DNA of 64,000 bases from Bacillus vallismortis (GTDB lineage Bacteria > Bacillota > Bacilli > Bacillales > Bacillaceae). Positions 18,599 to 27,277 of the stretch are shown here, piece after piece (position 1 is the stretch's first letter; the number at the start of each line of letters is the position of its first letter). The position numbers and the translations under genes were made by a program. The notes beneath the pieces were generated by a model. It ran no database searches and had not been told where the DNA came from. It saw only the letters and a program-made list of their open reading frames with translations. The stretch covers positions 1,627,001 through 1,691,000 of the forward strand of contig NZ_CP160797.1 in assembly GCF_040784915.1 (NCBI RefSeq), in the 5' to 3' direction.

Positions 18599-20530
18599 GT
18601 GTTGGATTTATTCAGTCATTATGTATTGCATTTCGAACGTTATTTTATATTAAGCAGACAAAGCACCTTACTGATTCAATGGGCAATTGTAGTTTTGGCG
18701 GGCTTATATGTTTTGGTGCACCATCCCAAGATAAACCGGTACCGCACCATGTTCTTGGCAGGTGTCTTATTGCGGATTGTGTTGCTGGCCGGGGTGTCTG
18801 TTGAACTCATTCATCAGGTGCAAGCAACAAACTTTACCAGCGCTTACTTAAGAGAGGACGGCAATGAACTGCTACCGCTGGTGCATTTTTTGTTATACGG
18901 GTATGTGCTACTGACGGCTTTTCACTATATGCTGATGCCTCGTGATCATGGCGGAAAAGGTATGTTTTATACGTTCGATCTCGCCGTTGTCAGTTTGCCG
19001 ATCGTACAAATGATATTCAGTTTCTTTTCGTATTGGAATGAATATCCTGATGAGATCGAACCAATTGAATTCGTGTTCCTGTTTTTCATTATCATTCTTC
19101 CTATTGTGTTGAATGTACTGTTTTTCAAGCTGTATTGGAGAACAAATAAGATTTTACTAGGTTTATTTTATACGCTGATTATCGGACTGCTCGTCCTGCT
19201 GCTTACGCCATATCCCAATCAAATCTCCATAGATTATGGTGCAGTAATGCCATATACGATTTATTTAGCAATGGCGGGATTTTTGATGAGCTATCATCTG
19301 TTCCAAAAGTCAGGCAAGGTTTATGCGCGTGTGAATAAGTGGCTGCCGATGGCTGTCATTCTGTTTTTTGTCTTGCTCTTAAATCCGATATATAACGTAG
19401 CAACGGCTGCTTTCGCTTTATCAAAGCCGGCAAATGTTCATGACTCATTCAATTTTGTAGGAGAGCACATTTCATCTGAAAAAGCGGAACAAATTATTAA
19501 GTCATTTTTTCCTACGGATGAGACATTGTATTTACATGATACAAAGATGGATGTGCATTATTTCTATTCATTTGAAAACTTGAGCTATGAGGCTGAGGTG
19601 GATGAAGTATCACAGCTGATTAATAATTATCAGTACTTGAAAAAGCCGCGGGGGAAAACGCTGACGGATCAGGAATACATGCGGAAGTCCATCGCTTTCC
19701 TTGAGCGACACGGCCGTGTGTTAAATAAAGATCACATCGAAACAACGGTATCTAAAGAAGACGGCCAGATAGTCGTTCGTATATATCTGAAAAATCAACT
19801 TCATAAAAAAGATCATGAAGATGATGGAACGGTATTTTATTGGGAAAAGGAAACACTAATGGGCTTTAGTGAAGACCCTTCAATTTATCAGCTTGATTCT
19901 CTTCTGCATGTTCATGTAACAGAACAAGACATACAAGACAAAGTGAAGGAAGTGTTTAGAGCTTTAAACATACCGAGACAGCCTTATCAGATCACTGATA
20001 TTGAAAGCAACAGCCTGCTCGGAAGCATGGTGAGCGTTGAAACGAAAGATGGAATTGTTTTGGAGTTTGAGGGCGAATCCCGTTGTTTACATAGTCTTTC
20101 GCTTCCAATGAAAAAGAATATTTCACTGGCTAACAGCGGGGTGCAGCGGCAGATATTATCGGTCTTCGATGCTGATGTATCAGAAATGAAGAAAAAAAGC
20201 AGGCAGAGTGACATGGTGATGTATACTGATTCTTCTAAAACATATGAGCTTTTTGAAGATCAAGGTCAGCTAAACGCTTATGTGTACAGCGATACACCCG
20301 ATAGGGCATTTCCATATACGTATCGTGATGGAAAATTGGCTTATGAAAAAGTAGCTTCTGCATACCAGGATGTCATTTACAAAAAACGAATGCGTCCAAT
20401 TATCGTTCAAAGAGGGAATGAACGCCATTATGCATGGCTGATCATTATTCAGCCGTTTGGCTCAAACCGCCATGATGCTTATGTGGTGGATGGAGACACA
20501 CAAGAGGTGGAAAGCCTATATGAATCATAA
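18599..20530 (+). CDS. ylaA: Membrane protein YlaA
   Basis: A protein of about 643 residues. The first ~280 residues form many hydrophobic segments (roughly eight). The remaining ~360 are hydrophilic, probably extracytoplasmic, and contain two similar sections with the pattern YLKKPRG...KSIAFLERHG and VFRALNIPRQPYQITDIE. No catalytic motif is recognised. The GTG at 18599 is preferred (AAAGGA nine bases upstream); TTG codons at 18590 and 18593 are too close to that site. It is the first gene of the ECF sigma operon and may be part of the signal-sensing system. Confidence 0.8.
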   Translation: MLDLFSHYVLHFERYFILSRQSTLLIQWAIVVLAGLYVLVHHPKINRYRTMFLAGVLLRIVLLAGVSVELIHQVQATNFTSAYLREDGNELLPLVHFLLYGYVLLTAFHYMLMPRDHGGKGMFYTFDLAVVSLPIVQMIFSFFSYWNEYPDEIEPIEFVFLFFIIILPIVLNVLFFKLYWRTNKILLGLFYTLIIGLLVLLLTPYPNQISIDYGAVMPYTIYLAMAGFLMSYHLFQKSGKVYARVNKWLPMAVILFFVLLLNPIYNVATAAFALSKPANVHDSFNFVGEHISSEKAEQIIKSFFPTDETLYLHDTKMDVHYFYSFENLSYEAEVDEVSQLINNYQYLKKPRGKTLTDQEYMRKSIAFLERHGRVLNKDHIETTVSKEDGQIVVRIYLKNQLHKKDHEDDGTVFYWEKETLMGFSEDPSIYQLDSLLHVHVTEQDIQDKVKEVFRALNIPRQPYQITDIESNSLLGSMVSVETKDGIVLEFEGESRCLHSLSLPMKKNISLANSGVQRQILSVFDADVSEMKKKSRQSDMVMYTDSSKTYELFEDQGQLNAYVYSDTPDRAFPYTYRDGKLAYEKVASAYQDVIYKKRMRPIIVQRGNERHYAWLIIIQPFGSNRHDAYVVDGDTQEVESLYES

Positions 20531-20789
20531 AGAAAAAGCGTCTGTATTTTTAGATTTATATGACCTATATAAAGAAGGAGAGCTAGAGGATGAATCAATG
20601 GAATGGATGAGACAGCAAGAGCCTTTATTTCAAAAGAATGCGGAAGGCTTAAAGAGTGAATCTTGTTCAAAGAGAAGCCCGGGTGCTGAAGAAGAGAGTC
20701 AAATCAGACATATGAAAGTATACCTGTCTGCCATGTATATCTGTTTCATTTTATTGGCTATTTGGATGACGGTGTGGTTTTACTTTTAA
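20520..20789 (+). CDS. ylaB: Small membrane protein YlaB
   Basis: An 89-residue protein with an acidic, soluble N-terminal ~65 residues and one C-terminal transmembrane helix (YLSAMYICFILLAIWMTVWF). It begins inside the end of ylaA behind AGAGGTGG and ends on TAATG, shared with the ylaC start. The overlaps on both sides indicate translational coupling. Its function is unknown; a regulatory role toward YlaC/YlaD is plausible from context. Confidence 0.85.
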   Translation: MNHKEKASVFLDLYDLYKEGELEDESMEWMRQQEPLFQKNAEGLKSESCSKRSPGAEEESQIRHMKVYLSAMYICFILLAIWMTVWFYF

Positions 20790-21310
20790 TGAAACATAGG
20801 GATTCTATTGAGGATTTGTATCGACAGTATTACCGAGAAATTTTAAATTATTTATTCAGAAGGACTCATCACCTTGAAACAGCCAAGGACTTAGCGCAGG
20901 ACACGTTTGTAAAAGCTCTTAACGGTCTGGCTTCGTTTAGGGGGCATTCTTCCATCAGAACGTGGCTTTACACCATTGCCCACCATACCTTTGTCAATTG
21001 GTACCGCAGGGATGTCAAATACCAATTGACTGATATCAGCAAAAATGAAGGATTAACGCAAACAACTTATGAGCAGCCTGAACAGTATCTGTCACGGACG
21101 GTAAAAAGCGAAACGTTGCGGCAGGAGATCCTGCTGTTAAAAGATCAGCATCAATCCGTATTGATTTTAAGAGAATTCCAAGAGCTTTCTTATGAAGAAA
21201 TCGCTGAGATATTAGGATGGAGTCTTTCAAAGGTGAAAACCACACTGCACCGGGCCAGATTAGAGCTAAAGAAAAACATGGCGAAAAGAAGAGAGGAGGA
21301 GCGGACATGA
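20789..21310 (+). CDS. ylaC: ECF RNA polymerase sigma factor YlaC
   Basis: A 173-residue ECF sigma factor. Region 2 (YRQYYREILNYLFRRTHHLETAKDLAQDTFVKAL) binds core polymerase and the -10 element. Region 4 (LREFQELSYEEIAEILGWSLSKVKTTLHRAR) is a helix-turn-helix for the -35. The ATG at 20789 overlaps the ylaB stop (TAATG). It is followed by its anti-sigma factor through an ATGA overlap. In B. subtilis YlaC has been linked to oxidative stress; the likely autoregulated promoter lies upstream of ylaA. Confidence 0.95.
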   Translation: MKHRDSIEDLYRQYYREILNYLFRRTHHLETAKDLAQDTFVKALNGLASFRGHSSIRTWLYTIAHHTFVNWYRRDVKYQLTDISKNEGLTQTTYEQPEQYLSRTVKSETLRQEILLLKDQHQSVLILREFQELSYEEIAEILGWSLSKVKTTLHRARLELKKNMAKRREEERT

Positions 21311-21600
21311 CCTGCTTTCTAGTAAGAGACCTGCTTCCTCTGTATCTTGAAGGTGATTGTAAAAGTGAAACGGAACACGTCATTGAAGAACATTTAAAGA
21401 CCTGCAGCAGCTGCAGAGAGATGTATGACATGATGGCTGAGCCTTTTGAATTGGAAGGCGGACAGGCCGTTGAGGAGGCTTTTCTGCCGGAAGAAGAAAT
21501 GCGGTTTAAACAGAGGTACTATGGTTTGCTGATCGTTAAAGCTGCCTGCTGGTTCGGAGCGGCGGTAGCCGTGATGCTGATCATCAAACTGCTCATATAA
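21307..21600 (+). CDS. ylaD: Anti-sigma factor YlaD (zinc-binding)
   Basis: A 97-residue single-pass membrane protein that should hold YlaC inactive. The cytoplasmic N-terminal part has the ZAS motif HLKTCSSC (H-x3-C-x2-C) near residues 29-36. One C-terminal transmembrane helix (LLIVKAACWFGAAVAVMLII) leaves almost no outer domain. The ATG follows GAGGAGG and overlaps the ylaC stop by four bases. The Cys pair could sense redox state. Confidence 0.93.
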   Translation: MTCFLVRDLLPLYLEGDCKSETEHVIEEHLKTCSSCREMYDMMAEPFELEGGQAVEEAFLPEEEMRFKQRYYGLLIVKAACWFGAAVAVMLIIKLLI

Positions 21601-21602
21601 AG

Positions 21603-21637
21603 AAAAGCGCTTGTCCGATTCCGGCAAGCGCTTTTTT
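21603..21637. terminator. Terminator between ylaD and ylaE
   Basis: AAAAGCGCTTG and CAAGCGCTTTT make a perfect 11-bp stem with T6 after it on the plus strand. A-rich flanks allow use from the minus strand too. Confidence 0.82.
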
Positions 21638-21640
21638 AGA

Positions 21641-22225
21641 TTAAGCTTCAGGATGGATCATATCGTAGATTGCGGCAAGCTGTTCTTGTGGCAGAGCACT
21701 GAAGAGTTTGCCGTAAAGATCAGCTTGCGAAGGTGTCGCCCCTGCTTGTACGGCTGCATTTTTATCATAGCTGTACACACCGTCTTGTAATACAATTGCT
21801 GCTTGAAGAATGTGAATCTTTAAGGAAACAGCGGAGAAAAATTGTTCAAGTGCGAGTGCTTCTTTATCTGTTAAGCCAAGTTCAATTGCTTTTTCTGTAT
21901 CAAATTTGTAATTTCCATCTTCAGCATACACACATTGTGAAACAACATTGAAAAATTCTGAAGTCGACTCCCATAATGTTGCGATTACTTGAGCCTCTTC
22001 TTTTGTCATTCCTAACTCGACAGCTTTTTCACTGTCAAAATAATACACACCGTCTTGTTCATATATACATTCATTTAATATATCAATGAATGTATTGAGA
22101 TCTTCGTTAGTGATTGTCTGATGCTGAACATGGCCAGCAGTGTTATCAGTCAATGTTTTTGCGCTGGCTGCATCAGGGCCGAACGTTAATAGAGCAGCTG
22201 AGGTCATTGCGGCAGTTGTTAGCAT
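21641..22225 (-). CDS. ylaE: Secreted protein YlaE with a frameshifted start region
   Basis: The 194-codon body encodes a YlaE-like protein with three similar segments (CIYEQDGVYYFDSEKAVELG, CVYAEDGNYKFDTEKAIELG, AIVLQDGVYSYDKNAAVQAG). The natural start with a good ribosome site and Lys-rich signal-peptide beginning (ATG at 22253, MKKTFVKK) is 28 bases upstream of the in-frame ATG at 22225. It is therefore one base out of frame. A start at 22225 has no clear Shine-Dalgarno and gives a signal peptide without positive residues. The gene is probably broken, unless the extra base is a sequencing error. Function unknown. Confidence 0.75.
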   Translation of the reverse strand: MLTTAAMTSAALLTFGPDAASAKTLTDNTAGHVQHQTITNEDLNTFIDILNECIYEQDGVYYFDSEKAVELGMTKEEAQVIATLWESTSEFFNVVSQCVYAEDGNYKFDTEKAIELGLTDKEALALEQFFSAVSLKIHILQAAIVLQDGVYSYDKNAAVQAGATPSQADLYGKLFSALPQEQLAAIYDMIHPEA

Positions 22226-22463
22226 AGCTCTTTTTTACAAATGTTTTCTTCATGTTTCTTCTCTCCCTTTAATGAATTGTGCTACGAATCCCATTATAGG
22301 GAGAGATTGGAGGAGAAGAAATAGGCTCTATGGTCTTTTGTGTATATGTTGCCGGACTATTTTTTGCCGGTCACATGAGTCATCATGAGAACGTTTGTCT
22401 ATGTATGAATGCTGTTTTACATCTTCCAGACTAAGAAACAGGGGAGATAAGGCTTAATAAAAT

Positions 22464-22694
22464 AAAAAAAACCGCATTTTTGCGGTGTTTCAGCGTGTCG
22501 ACAAACTCTTGCATTTGTTGTCAAGGCTACGCGTCGGTGCTCACGAATTCGAACATTCGCTGTGCTCCGATGCACGCCCTTCCTAGACTTCAAGGGATTT
22601 CAATCACACTGGGAAGATACAAAATGCTAAAATGAAAACCATTTTAGCATTTTGTCAACAATTTGAAACACTGCTTTCTTTGCGGTGTTTTTTG
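22464..22694 (+). repeat. Terminator-embedded repeat, copy B
   Basis: The element spans 22491-22665 (175 bp, same length as copy A) and has the same two-hairpin layout. A hairpin ending GCGGTGTTT precedes it (22468-22490) and a similar hairpin ending GCGGTGTTT plus extra T follows (22666-22694). The two hairpins differ in the 5' arm and loop (ACCGCATTTTT versus ACACTGCTTTCTT) but keep pairing through a G-U. It lies upstream of ylaE and downstream of ylaF, so both neighbours read leftward. No gene is visible in 22254-22723. Confidence 0.85.
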
Positions 22695-22723
22695 ATTATA
22701 ATATCTCCTGCGGGGCAATGCTT

Positions 22724-22912
22724 TTAATCAAGCATGCCTTGCTCACGCATTTTCTTTTTTAATGTAAATCCGCCGCCCATAACGGCGCAAACAAGTACAA
22801 TGCTGGATGCAATGCCTATTGCGCTTTTTTCAGCGATAAAGACGCCGATCAGCATAATGCTGAAAACCGCTGCAAATGCAAATAATAGGAAAAGCCAATT
22901 CGTTTTTTTCAT
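22724..22912 (-). CDS. ylaF: Small membrane protein YlaF
   Basis: A 62-residue protein with two transmembrane helices (WLFLLFAFAAVFSIMLIGVF and GIASSIVLVCAVMGGGF) joined by a short acidic loop, and a basic C-terminus. The ATG at 22912 is used because AAGGGGA lies nine bases upstream; an ATG three codons earlier is too close to that site. It is divergent from typA. Function unknown. Confidence 0.85.
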   Translation of the reverse strand: MKKTNWLFLLFAFAAVFSIMLIGVFIAEKSAIGIASSIVLVCAVMGGGFTLKKKMREQGMLD

Positions 22913-22980
22913 AATTTCCATCCCCTTTTACGTCTTATATTAAGTTTACAGAAAAACGTGACGCTTTTAAAGAGGATGTG

Positions 22981-22989
22981 TGGTATAAT
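22981..22989 (+). promoter_or_regulatory. Extended -10 promoter of typA
   Basis: TGGTATAAT is a TGn extended -10 element about 35 bp upstream of the typA GTG start. The -35 region is weak. Confidence 0.6.
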
Positions 22990-23024
22990 ATGAAAGTTAT
23001 CTAATTTTTTTAGGAGATGAAAAA

Positions 23025-24863
23025 GTGAAACTTCGAAATGATCTTCGCAACATCGCGATTATTGCCCACGTTGACCATGGTAAAACGACTCTAGTCGATC
23101 AGCTTTTACATCAAGCTGGTACGTTCCGTGCCAACGAACAGGTTGCTGAACGCGCAATGGACTCTAATGATCTTGAACGCGAACGCGGCATTACAATTTT
23201 GGCGAAAAATACAGCGATTAACTATAAAGATACACGCATCAATATTTTGGATACCCCTGGACACGCAGACTTTGGGGGAGAGGTAGAACGGATTATGAAA
23301 ATGGTTGACGGCGTACTGCTTGTCGTTGACGCATATGAAGGCTGTATGCCTCAAACTCGTTTTGTTCTGAAAAAAGCCCTTGAGCAAAACCTGAACCCGG
23401 TTGTTGTTGTCAACAAAATTGACCGTGACTTTGCTCGTCCTGAGGAAGTAATCGATGAGGTTCTTGATCTGTTCATTGAGCTTGATGCCAATGAACAGCA
23501 GCTTGAATTCCCAGTGGTATATGCTTCAGCGATTAATGGTACAGCGAGTCTTGATCCGAAACAGCAGGATGAAAACATGGAATCTTTATATGAAACCATT
23601 ATTAAGCATGTTCCGGCACCTGTTGAAAATGCAGAGGAGCCGCTTCAGTTCCAAGTTGCCCTTCTTGACTACAATGATTATGTAGGCCGTATCGGAATCG
23701 GACGCGTATTCCGCGGCACGATGAAAGTCGGTCAGCAGGTTTCTCTTATGAAGCTTGACGGAACGGCTAAGTCATTCCGTGTAACAAAAATTTTCGGTTT
23801 CCAAGGCTTAAAGCGGGTGGAAATTGAAGAAGCAAAAGCGGGAGACCTCGTTGCGGTTTCCGGCATGGAAGATATTAATGTTGGTGAAACGGTCTGTCCT
23901 GTAGACCATCAAGATCCGCTTCCAGTGCTTCGCATTGATGAACCGACACTTCAAATGACATTTGTCGTGAATAACAGTCCGTTTGCAGGTCGTGAAGGTA
24001 AATATGTAACGGCCCGCAAAATTGAAGAGCGTCTTCATTCACAGCTTCAGACGGATGTGAGCTTGCGTGTTGAGCCAACAGCTTCTCCTGACGCTTGGGT
24101 TGTTTCCGGACGCGGTGAGCTCCACTTGTCAATACTGATTGAAAATATGCGTCGTGAAGGCTATGAACTTCAAGTTTCAAAACCTGAAGTTATCATCAAA
24201 GAAATCGACGGCGTACGCTGTGAGCCTGTTGAGCGCGTGCAAATCGATGTTCCGGAAGAGCATACAGGCTCTGTCATGGAATCAATGGGTGCCCGCAAAG
24301 GCGAAATGATTGACATGATCAACAATGGTAACGGCCAAGTCCGTCTCATCTTTACAGTTCCTTCCCGCGGACTGATCGGGTACTCCACAGAGTTCTTATC
24401 ATTAACACGCGGCTTTGGTATTCTTAACCATACGTTTGACAGCTACCAGCCGATGCAGGCGGGCCAAGTCGGCGGCCGCCGTCAAGGTGTACTTGTGTCA
24501 ATGGAAAACGGAAAAGCGACATCTTATGGTATTCAAGGAATTGAAGACCGCGGTGTCATCTTCGTTGAGCCAGGTACTGAAGTATACGAAGGAATGATTG
24601 TTGGAGAGCATAACCGTGACAACGACCTTGTTGTTAACGTCAGCAAAATGAAACAGCAGACGAACGTCCGCTCTGCGACAAAGGATCAGACAACTACAAT
24701 TAAAAAAGCGCGCATCATGTCTCTTGAGGAGTCGCTAGAGTACTTAAACGAAGATGAATACTGTGAAGTAACGCCTGAATCCATCCGTTTAAGAAAGAAA
24801 ATCCTCAATAAAAACGAACGTGAAAAAGCGGCTAAAAAGAAAAAAACAGCAGGATTGTCTTAA
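23025..24863 (+). CDS. typA: Ribosome-associated translational GTPase TypA/BipA
   Basis: A 612-residue GTPase of the EF-G family that acts on the ribosome during assembly and stress. G1 is AHVDHGKTT near residue 15, G3 DTPGHADF near 76 and G4 NKID near 130. EF-G-like domains II, III and V follow, with the BipA-specific C-terminal domain ending in a Lys-rich tail. The GTG start is behind AGGAGATG. It is likely co-transcribed with ylaH, as no hairpin separates them. The gene was formerly called ylaG. Confidence 0.97.
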   Translation: MKLRNDLRNIAIIAHVDHGKTTLVDQLLHQAGTFRANEQVAERAMDSNDLERERGITILAKNTAINYKDTRINILDTPGHADFGGEVERIMKMVDGVLLVVDAYEGCMPQTRFVLKKALEQNLNPVVVVNKIDRDFARPEEVIDEVLDLFIELDANEQQLEFPVVYASAINGTASLDPKQQDENMESLYETIIKHVPAPVENAEEPLQFQVALLDYNDYVGRIGIGRVFRGTMKVGQQVSLMKLDGTAKSFRVTKIFGFQGLKRVEIEEAKAGDLVAVSGMEDINVGETVCPVDHQDPLPVLRIDEPTLQMTFVVNNSPFAGREGKYVTARKIEERLHSQLQTDVSLRVEPTASPDAWVVSGRGELHLSILIENMRREGYELQVSKPEVIIKEIDGVRCEPVERVQIDVPEEHTGSVMESMGARKGEMIDMINNGNGQVRLIFTVPSRGLIGYSTEFLSLTRGFGILNHTFDSYQPMQAGQVGGRRQGVLVSMENGKATSYGIQGIEDRGVIFVEPGTEVYEGMIVGEHNRDNDLVVNVSKMKQQTNVRSATKDQTTTIKKARIMSLEESLEYLNEDEYCEVTPESIRLRKKILNKNEREKAAKKKKTAGLS

Positions 24864-24919
24864 TCTCTTGCAGAATTTGAAAAGATAGAACCCGTACGTT
24901 TACAGGGGAGGGAATCTTT

Positions 24920-25237
24920 TTGAATGACGTAAGCGAACGCCTGTCGTTCTTCGCCGCTCTATATCAAGTAGACCGGCAGCCTGCGGCAGGCATGTGGCTG
25001 CTGTACGGCACGATTTTTGTGTTGGCCGTTATTGTATTTAAGCTTGGATTTGCTAAACGGCTTCCGGTATTAAAATCAGCAGTGGTGTATGTATTTCTGG
25101 CTTTGGGTTGCACTGTTTTTACCTTTTTAGGAGTGTTTTTGCCTGTGGCAGAGGGATTGGTCGTCGCTGCGCTGATTTTAATCATTTACAAAATTCGGCT
25201 GTATCAGTCGAAAAAAGGACAGTCTGCAAAATCATAA
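24920..25237 (+). CDS. ylaH: Membrane protein YlaH
   Basis: A 105-residue protein with three hydrophobic helices (about residues 25-42, 50-68 and 70-90) and a basic C-terminal tail. The TTG start follows GGGGAGGG at six bases. It lies 56 bp after typA and ends just before a terminator hairpin. Function unknown; the family is YlaH-like and limited to Bacillus relatives. Confidence 0.88.
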   Translation: MNDVSERLSFFAALYQVDRQPAAGMWLLYGTIFVLAVIVFKLGFAKRLPVLKSAVVYVFLALGCTVFTFLGVFLPVAEGLVVAALILIIYKIRLYQSKKGQSAKS

Positions 25238-25267
25238 AAAGACTCAGCTGAAGAGCTGAGTCTTTTT
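25236..25267. terminator. ylaH terminator; distal hairpin of repeat copy C
   Basis: AAAAAGACTCAGCT and AGCTGAGTCTTTTT pair around a short loop. A near-identical hairpin (ACTCAGCTGAGAAGCTGAGT) lies at 26151-26176, beyond the IS200 element and repeat copy C. The pair is therefore separated by about 880 bp. Confidence 0.8.
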
Positions 25268-25329
25268 ATTGTGAAAAAGAAAACCCTAGGCTAGGCCTAG
25301 GGTTCCAAAAAGCTTTCAGCGTTGTATTA

Positions 25330-26014
25330 AGAAAACTCCCCCGGGTGCTAAAATATTTTTGGTTCGCCAACCAAAATATCAACATACGGAGGAGTTTTTT
25401 ATGTCAAAAGACACTAACAGTTTAGCACACACAACATGGAATTGTAAGTATCACATCGTATTTGCCCCGAAGTATAGAAGGCAAGTCATTTATGGGAAAA
25501 TCAAAAAAGATATTGGGGAAATACTTCGAACCTTATGTGAAAGGAAAGGAGTCGAAATTATCGAAGCAACAGCGTGTAAAGATCATATCCATATGTTAGT
25601 GAGCATACCGCCAAAGATAAGCGTATCGGCATTTGTGGGATATTTAAAAGGTAAAAGCAGTTTAATGATATTTGATCGACACGCAAATTTGAAATACAGA
25701 TATGGAAACCGGAAATTTTGGTGTACTGGATATTACGTAGATACAGTAGGAAGAAACAAAAAGGTAATAGAAGAATATATACGAAATCAGATACAAGATG
25801 ATATCGTTGCGGAACAATTAACGATGATGGAATACATCGATCCATTCACAGGTGAAGAGGTCAAGAAAAAGAAACGAAAATAAGGAGAAGGCCTTTGAGG
25901 TCTGGCCAGAAAAAGTAGTACATAAGGCGAACCATTCAGAAGCCCTTTAGGGTTTGGTCAGTAACAAAGGCTTTCAGCCGCAGAGAAAACCACCCGTTAT
26001 CACGGGTGGTGATT
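25330..26014 (+). mobile_element. IS200-type insertion sequence (tnpA only)
   Basis: A left-end hairpin (25353-25379, loop CGCC, one bulge), a single tnpA gene, about 105 bp of non-coding sequence and a right-end hairpin (CCACCCGT/ACGGGTGG, 25990-26009) match the IS200 layout. No tnpB is present. The ends are approximate; the right junction is near 26014, where the sequence of repeat copy C begins. The leader base AAAACTCCCCC (25332-25342) can pair with the ribosome site, which would keep tnpA translation low. Confidence 0.8.
25401..25883 (+). CDS. tnpA: IS200/IS605-family Y1 HUH transposase
   Basis: A 160-residue single-strand DNA transposase. The HUH motif is CKDHIHML near residue 60 and the catalytic Tyr lies in the helix TVGRNKKVIEEYIRNQ near residue 130. 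The N-terminal NCKYHIVFAPKYRR and the GYLKGKSS region are typical of the family. The length is normal and no frameshift is visible, so it may be active. The ATG at 25401 follows GGAGGAG at eight bases; longer frames run into the left-end hairpin. Confidence 0.93.
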   Translation: MSKDTNSLAHTTWNCKYHIVFAPKYRRQVIYGKIKKDIGEILRTLCERKGVEIIEATACKDHIHMLVSIPPKISVSAFVGYLKGKSSLMIFDRHANLKYRYGNRKFWCTGYYVDTVGRNKKVIEEYIRNQIQDDIVAEQLTMMEYIDPFTGEEVKKKKRK

Positions 26015-26176
26015 ATTTTGTCATCTTTTCAGCGTGATTGAAAACCCTTGAAGTCTAGAAAGGACGAGCATCGGAGCACAGCGAATGTTGGAATTCGTGA
26101 GCACCGACGCACAGGCCTGACAACGAATGCGAGGGTTTGTCGACACGCTGACTCAGCTGAGAAGCTGAGTCTTTTT
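26015..26176 (-). repeat. Terminator-embedded repeat, copy C (reversed, next to IS200)
   Basis: Read on the minus strand, 26150-26015 matches the first ~135 bp of the other copies (CAGCGTGTCGAC ... CACGCTGAAAAGATGACAAAA). It is preceded by the hairpin 26176-26151. The second internal hairpin and 3' end expected next are missing, and IS200 sequence starts there. Between the IS and the distal terminator (25268-25330) is a different inverted repeat (AACCCTAGG/CCTAGGGTT). The region 25884-26200 has no other gene. Confidence 0.82.
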
Positions 26177-26200
26177 GTTCTGTATGGTAAAGCTGCCGCT

Positions 26201-26410
26201 TTATTTTTTGACTTTTTCTTTCTTCTGCTGTCCCGGGTGAAAAGAGAATTTTCCCGTTTTCAGCCGTTCTTCTGTTTTTTGGGTAATCCGATCGTGGCAT
26301 TCCTGGCACATATATGTATGGATCGGGCGGTTTCGAAGCCGTTTCGCGATCAGGGTATCATCATCAATTGTTTCAATTTTATCGCAAATAGAACATTGGA
26401 CCCTCATCAT
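26201..26410 (-). CDS. ylaI: Small zinc-ribbon protein YlaI
   Basis: A 69-residue basic protein with two CxxC knuckles (CSIC near residue 6 and CQEC near residue 35), a likely zinc site. The C-terminus is Lys-rich (QQKKEKVKK). The frame opens with two ATG codons. The second (26407) has better spacing to AGAGGTG, so the true protein may be one residue shorter. Function unknown; it faces ylaH across the terminator region. Confidence 0.88.
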   Translation of the reverse strand: MMRVQCSICDKIETIDDDTLIAKRLRNRPIHTYMCQECHDRITQKTEERLKTGKFSFHPGQQKKEKVKK

Positions 26411-26466
26411 ATCACCTCTTTCACTAACATGTATTATAGCACGGATCAGAAGCTGTCCAAAATAAG

Positions 26467-26497
26467 AAAAAGCTAAAGCGCAAGGCTATAGCTTTTT
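26467..26497 (-). terminator. ylaJ terminator
   Basis: AAAAAGCTA and TAGCTTTTT arms around a 13-nt loop, followed on the minus strand by TTCTTATTTT. It lies just after the ylaJ stop. Confidence 0.7.
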
Positions 26498-26505
26498 CAT
26501 GATTA

Positions 26506-27123
26506 TTATTTTTTCATATGATGATCAGATTGATCGTTTTGCTCCTGTTCCAATTCCTGCTGCTGCTTTTTGTTTAATTGGTCATTTTGCTGCTTTGTTT
26601 GTGGCTCATCTTCATCGTCAATCACATCGTTAGGCACTTCCGGAAGCACTCGGCCGACAATTGCAGCCAATTCATCTAATATGCCTGTCACCGGCCGGCC
26701 TTCACTGATTTCTCTGCTCATTTCATTCAGGCGGCTGACCGTATCCGGGTCAGCAATGACAACTGCGTTGGCACCGTGTCGATCATCTTTCAGAGCCTGT
26801 GCTACAGAATATTTAATGGTTTCCACTTTGCTTCTGTCCAAATTATCATCGACATCAATCCCTACAACGGCATAACCTCCCAGCACAACGGCTGTTGCAT
26901 CCTTAACATCGGGGATTTTTTCAGCAACGCTGACAAGATGCTTCGCAATATCCGCTCTTGTCCCATTGTCTTTTGTCTCCTGAGTTGTGTCCTTTACGTG
27001 AATCGGTTTGGTTTCCTGCTGCCTTGTTGATTCTTTTTCAACATTCTGATCCTGGTTTCCTTGTTGGTAGGCACATGCGGACAGGATAAGCGTCAGCTGT
27101 ATCATAATGAAAAGAATTCGCAC
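26506..27123 (-). CDS. ylaJ: YhcN/YlaJ-family lipoprotein
   Basis: A lipoprotein of about 205 residues; lipobox LSAC gives a lipidated Cys near residue 16. The YhcN/YlaJ sporulation-lipoprotein domain covers about residues 55-160 (AKHLVSVAEKIPDVKDATAVVLGGYAVVGIDVD). The end is a Gln/Asp/Lys-rich tail. The GTG at 27123 is preferred because AAGGAGGG lies eight bases upstream; an in-frame ATG ten codons earlier overlaps that site. Family members sit in forespore or spore membranes and affect germination. The gene is divergent from phoH. Confidence 0.88.
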   Translation of the reverse strand: MRILFIMIQLTLILSACAYQQGNQDQNVEKESTRQQETKPIHVKDTTQETKDNGTRADIAKHLVSVAEKIPDVKDATAVVLGGYAVVGIDVDDNLDRSKVETIKYSVAQALKDDRHGANAVVIADPDTVSRLNEMSREISEGRPVTGILDELAAIVGRVLPEVPNDVIDDEDEPQTKQQNDQLNKKQQQELEQEQNDQSDHHMKK

Positions 27124-27277
27124 TTGCGGGTTCCCTCCTTGAAATGCATTCATTAATTTTATTGTTGAATTAACCTTCTATCTTTATTCACAAAAACATA
27201 TATTTTAGCAGGCATTCACCTTTTTTATCGTAAGAGAAGCAGGAAGAACTTTGACCTTTATATCAGGAGGCTGAGAC

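Noticed and set aside
26048-26476. 142-codon plus-strand frame over repeat copy C and ylaI
   Set aside because: It runs through the repeat element and antisense to ylaI, with no ribosome site.
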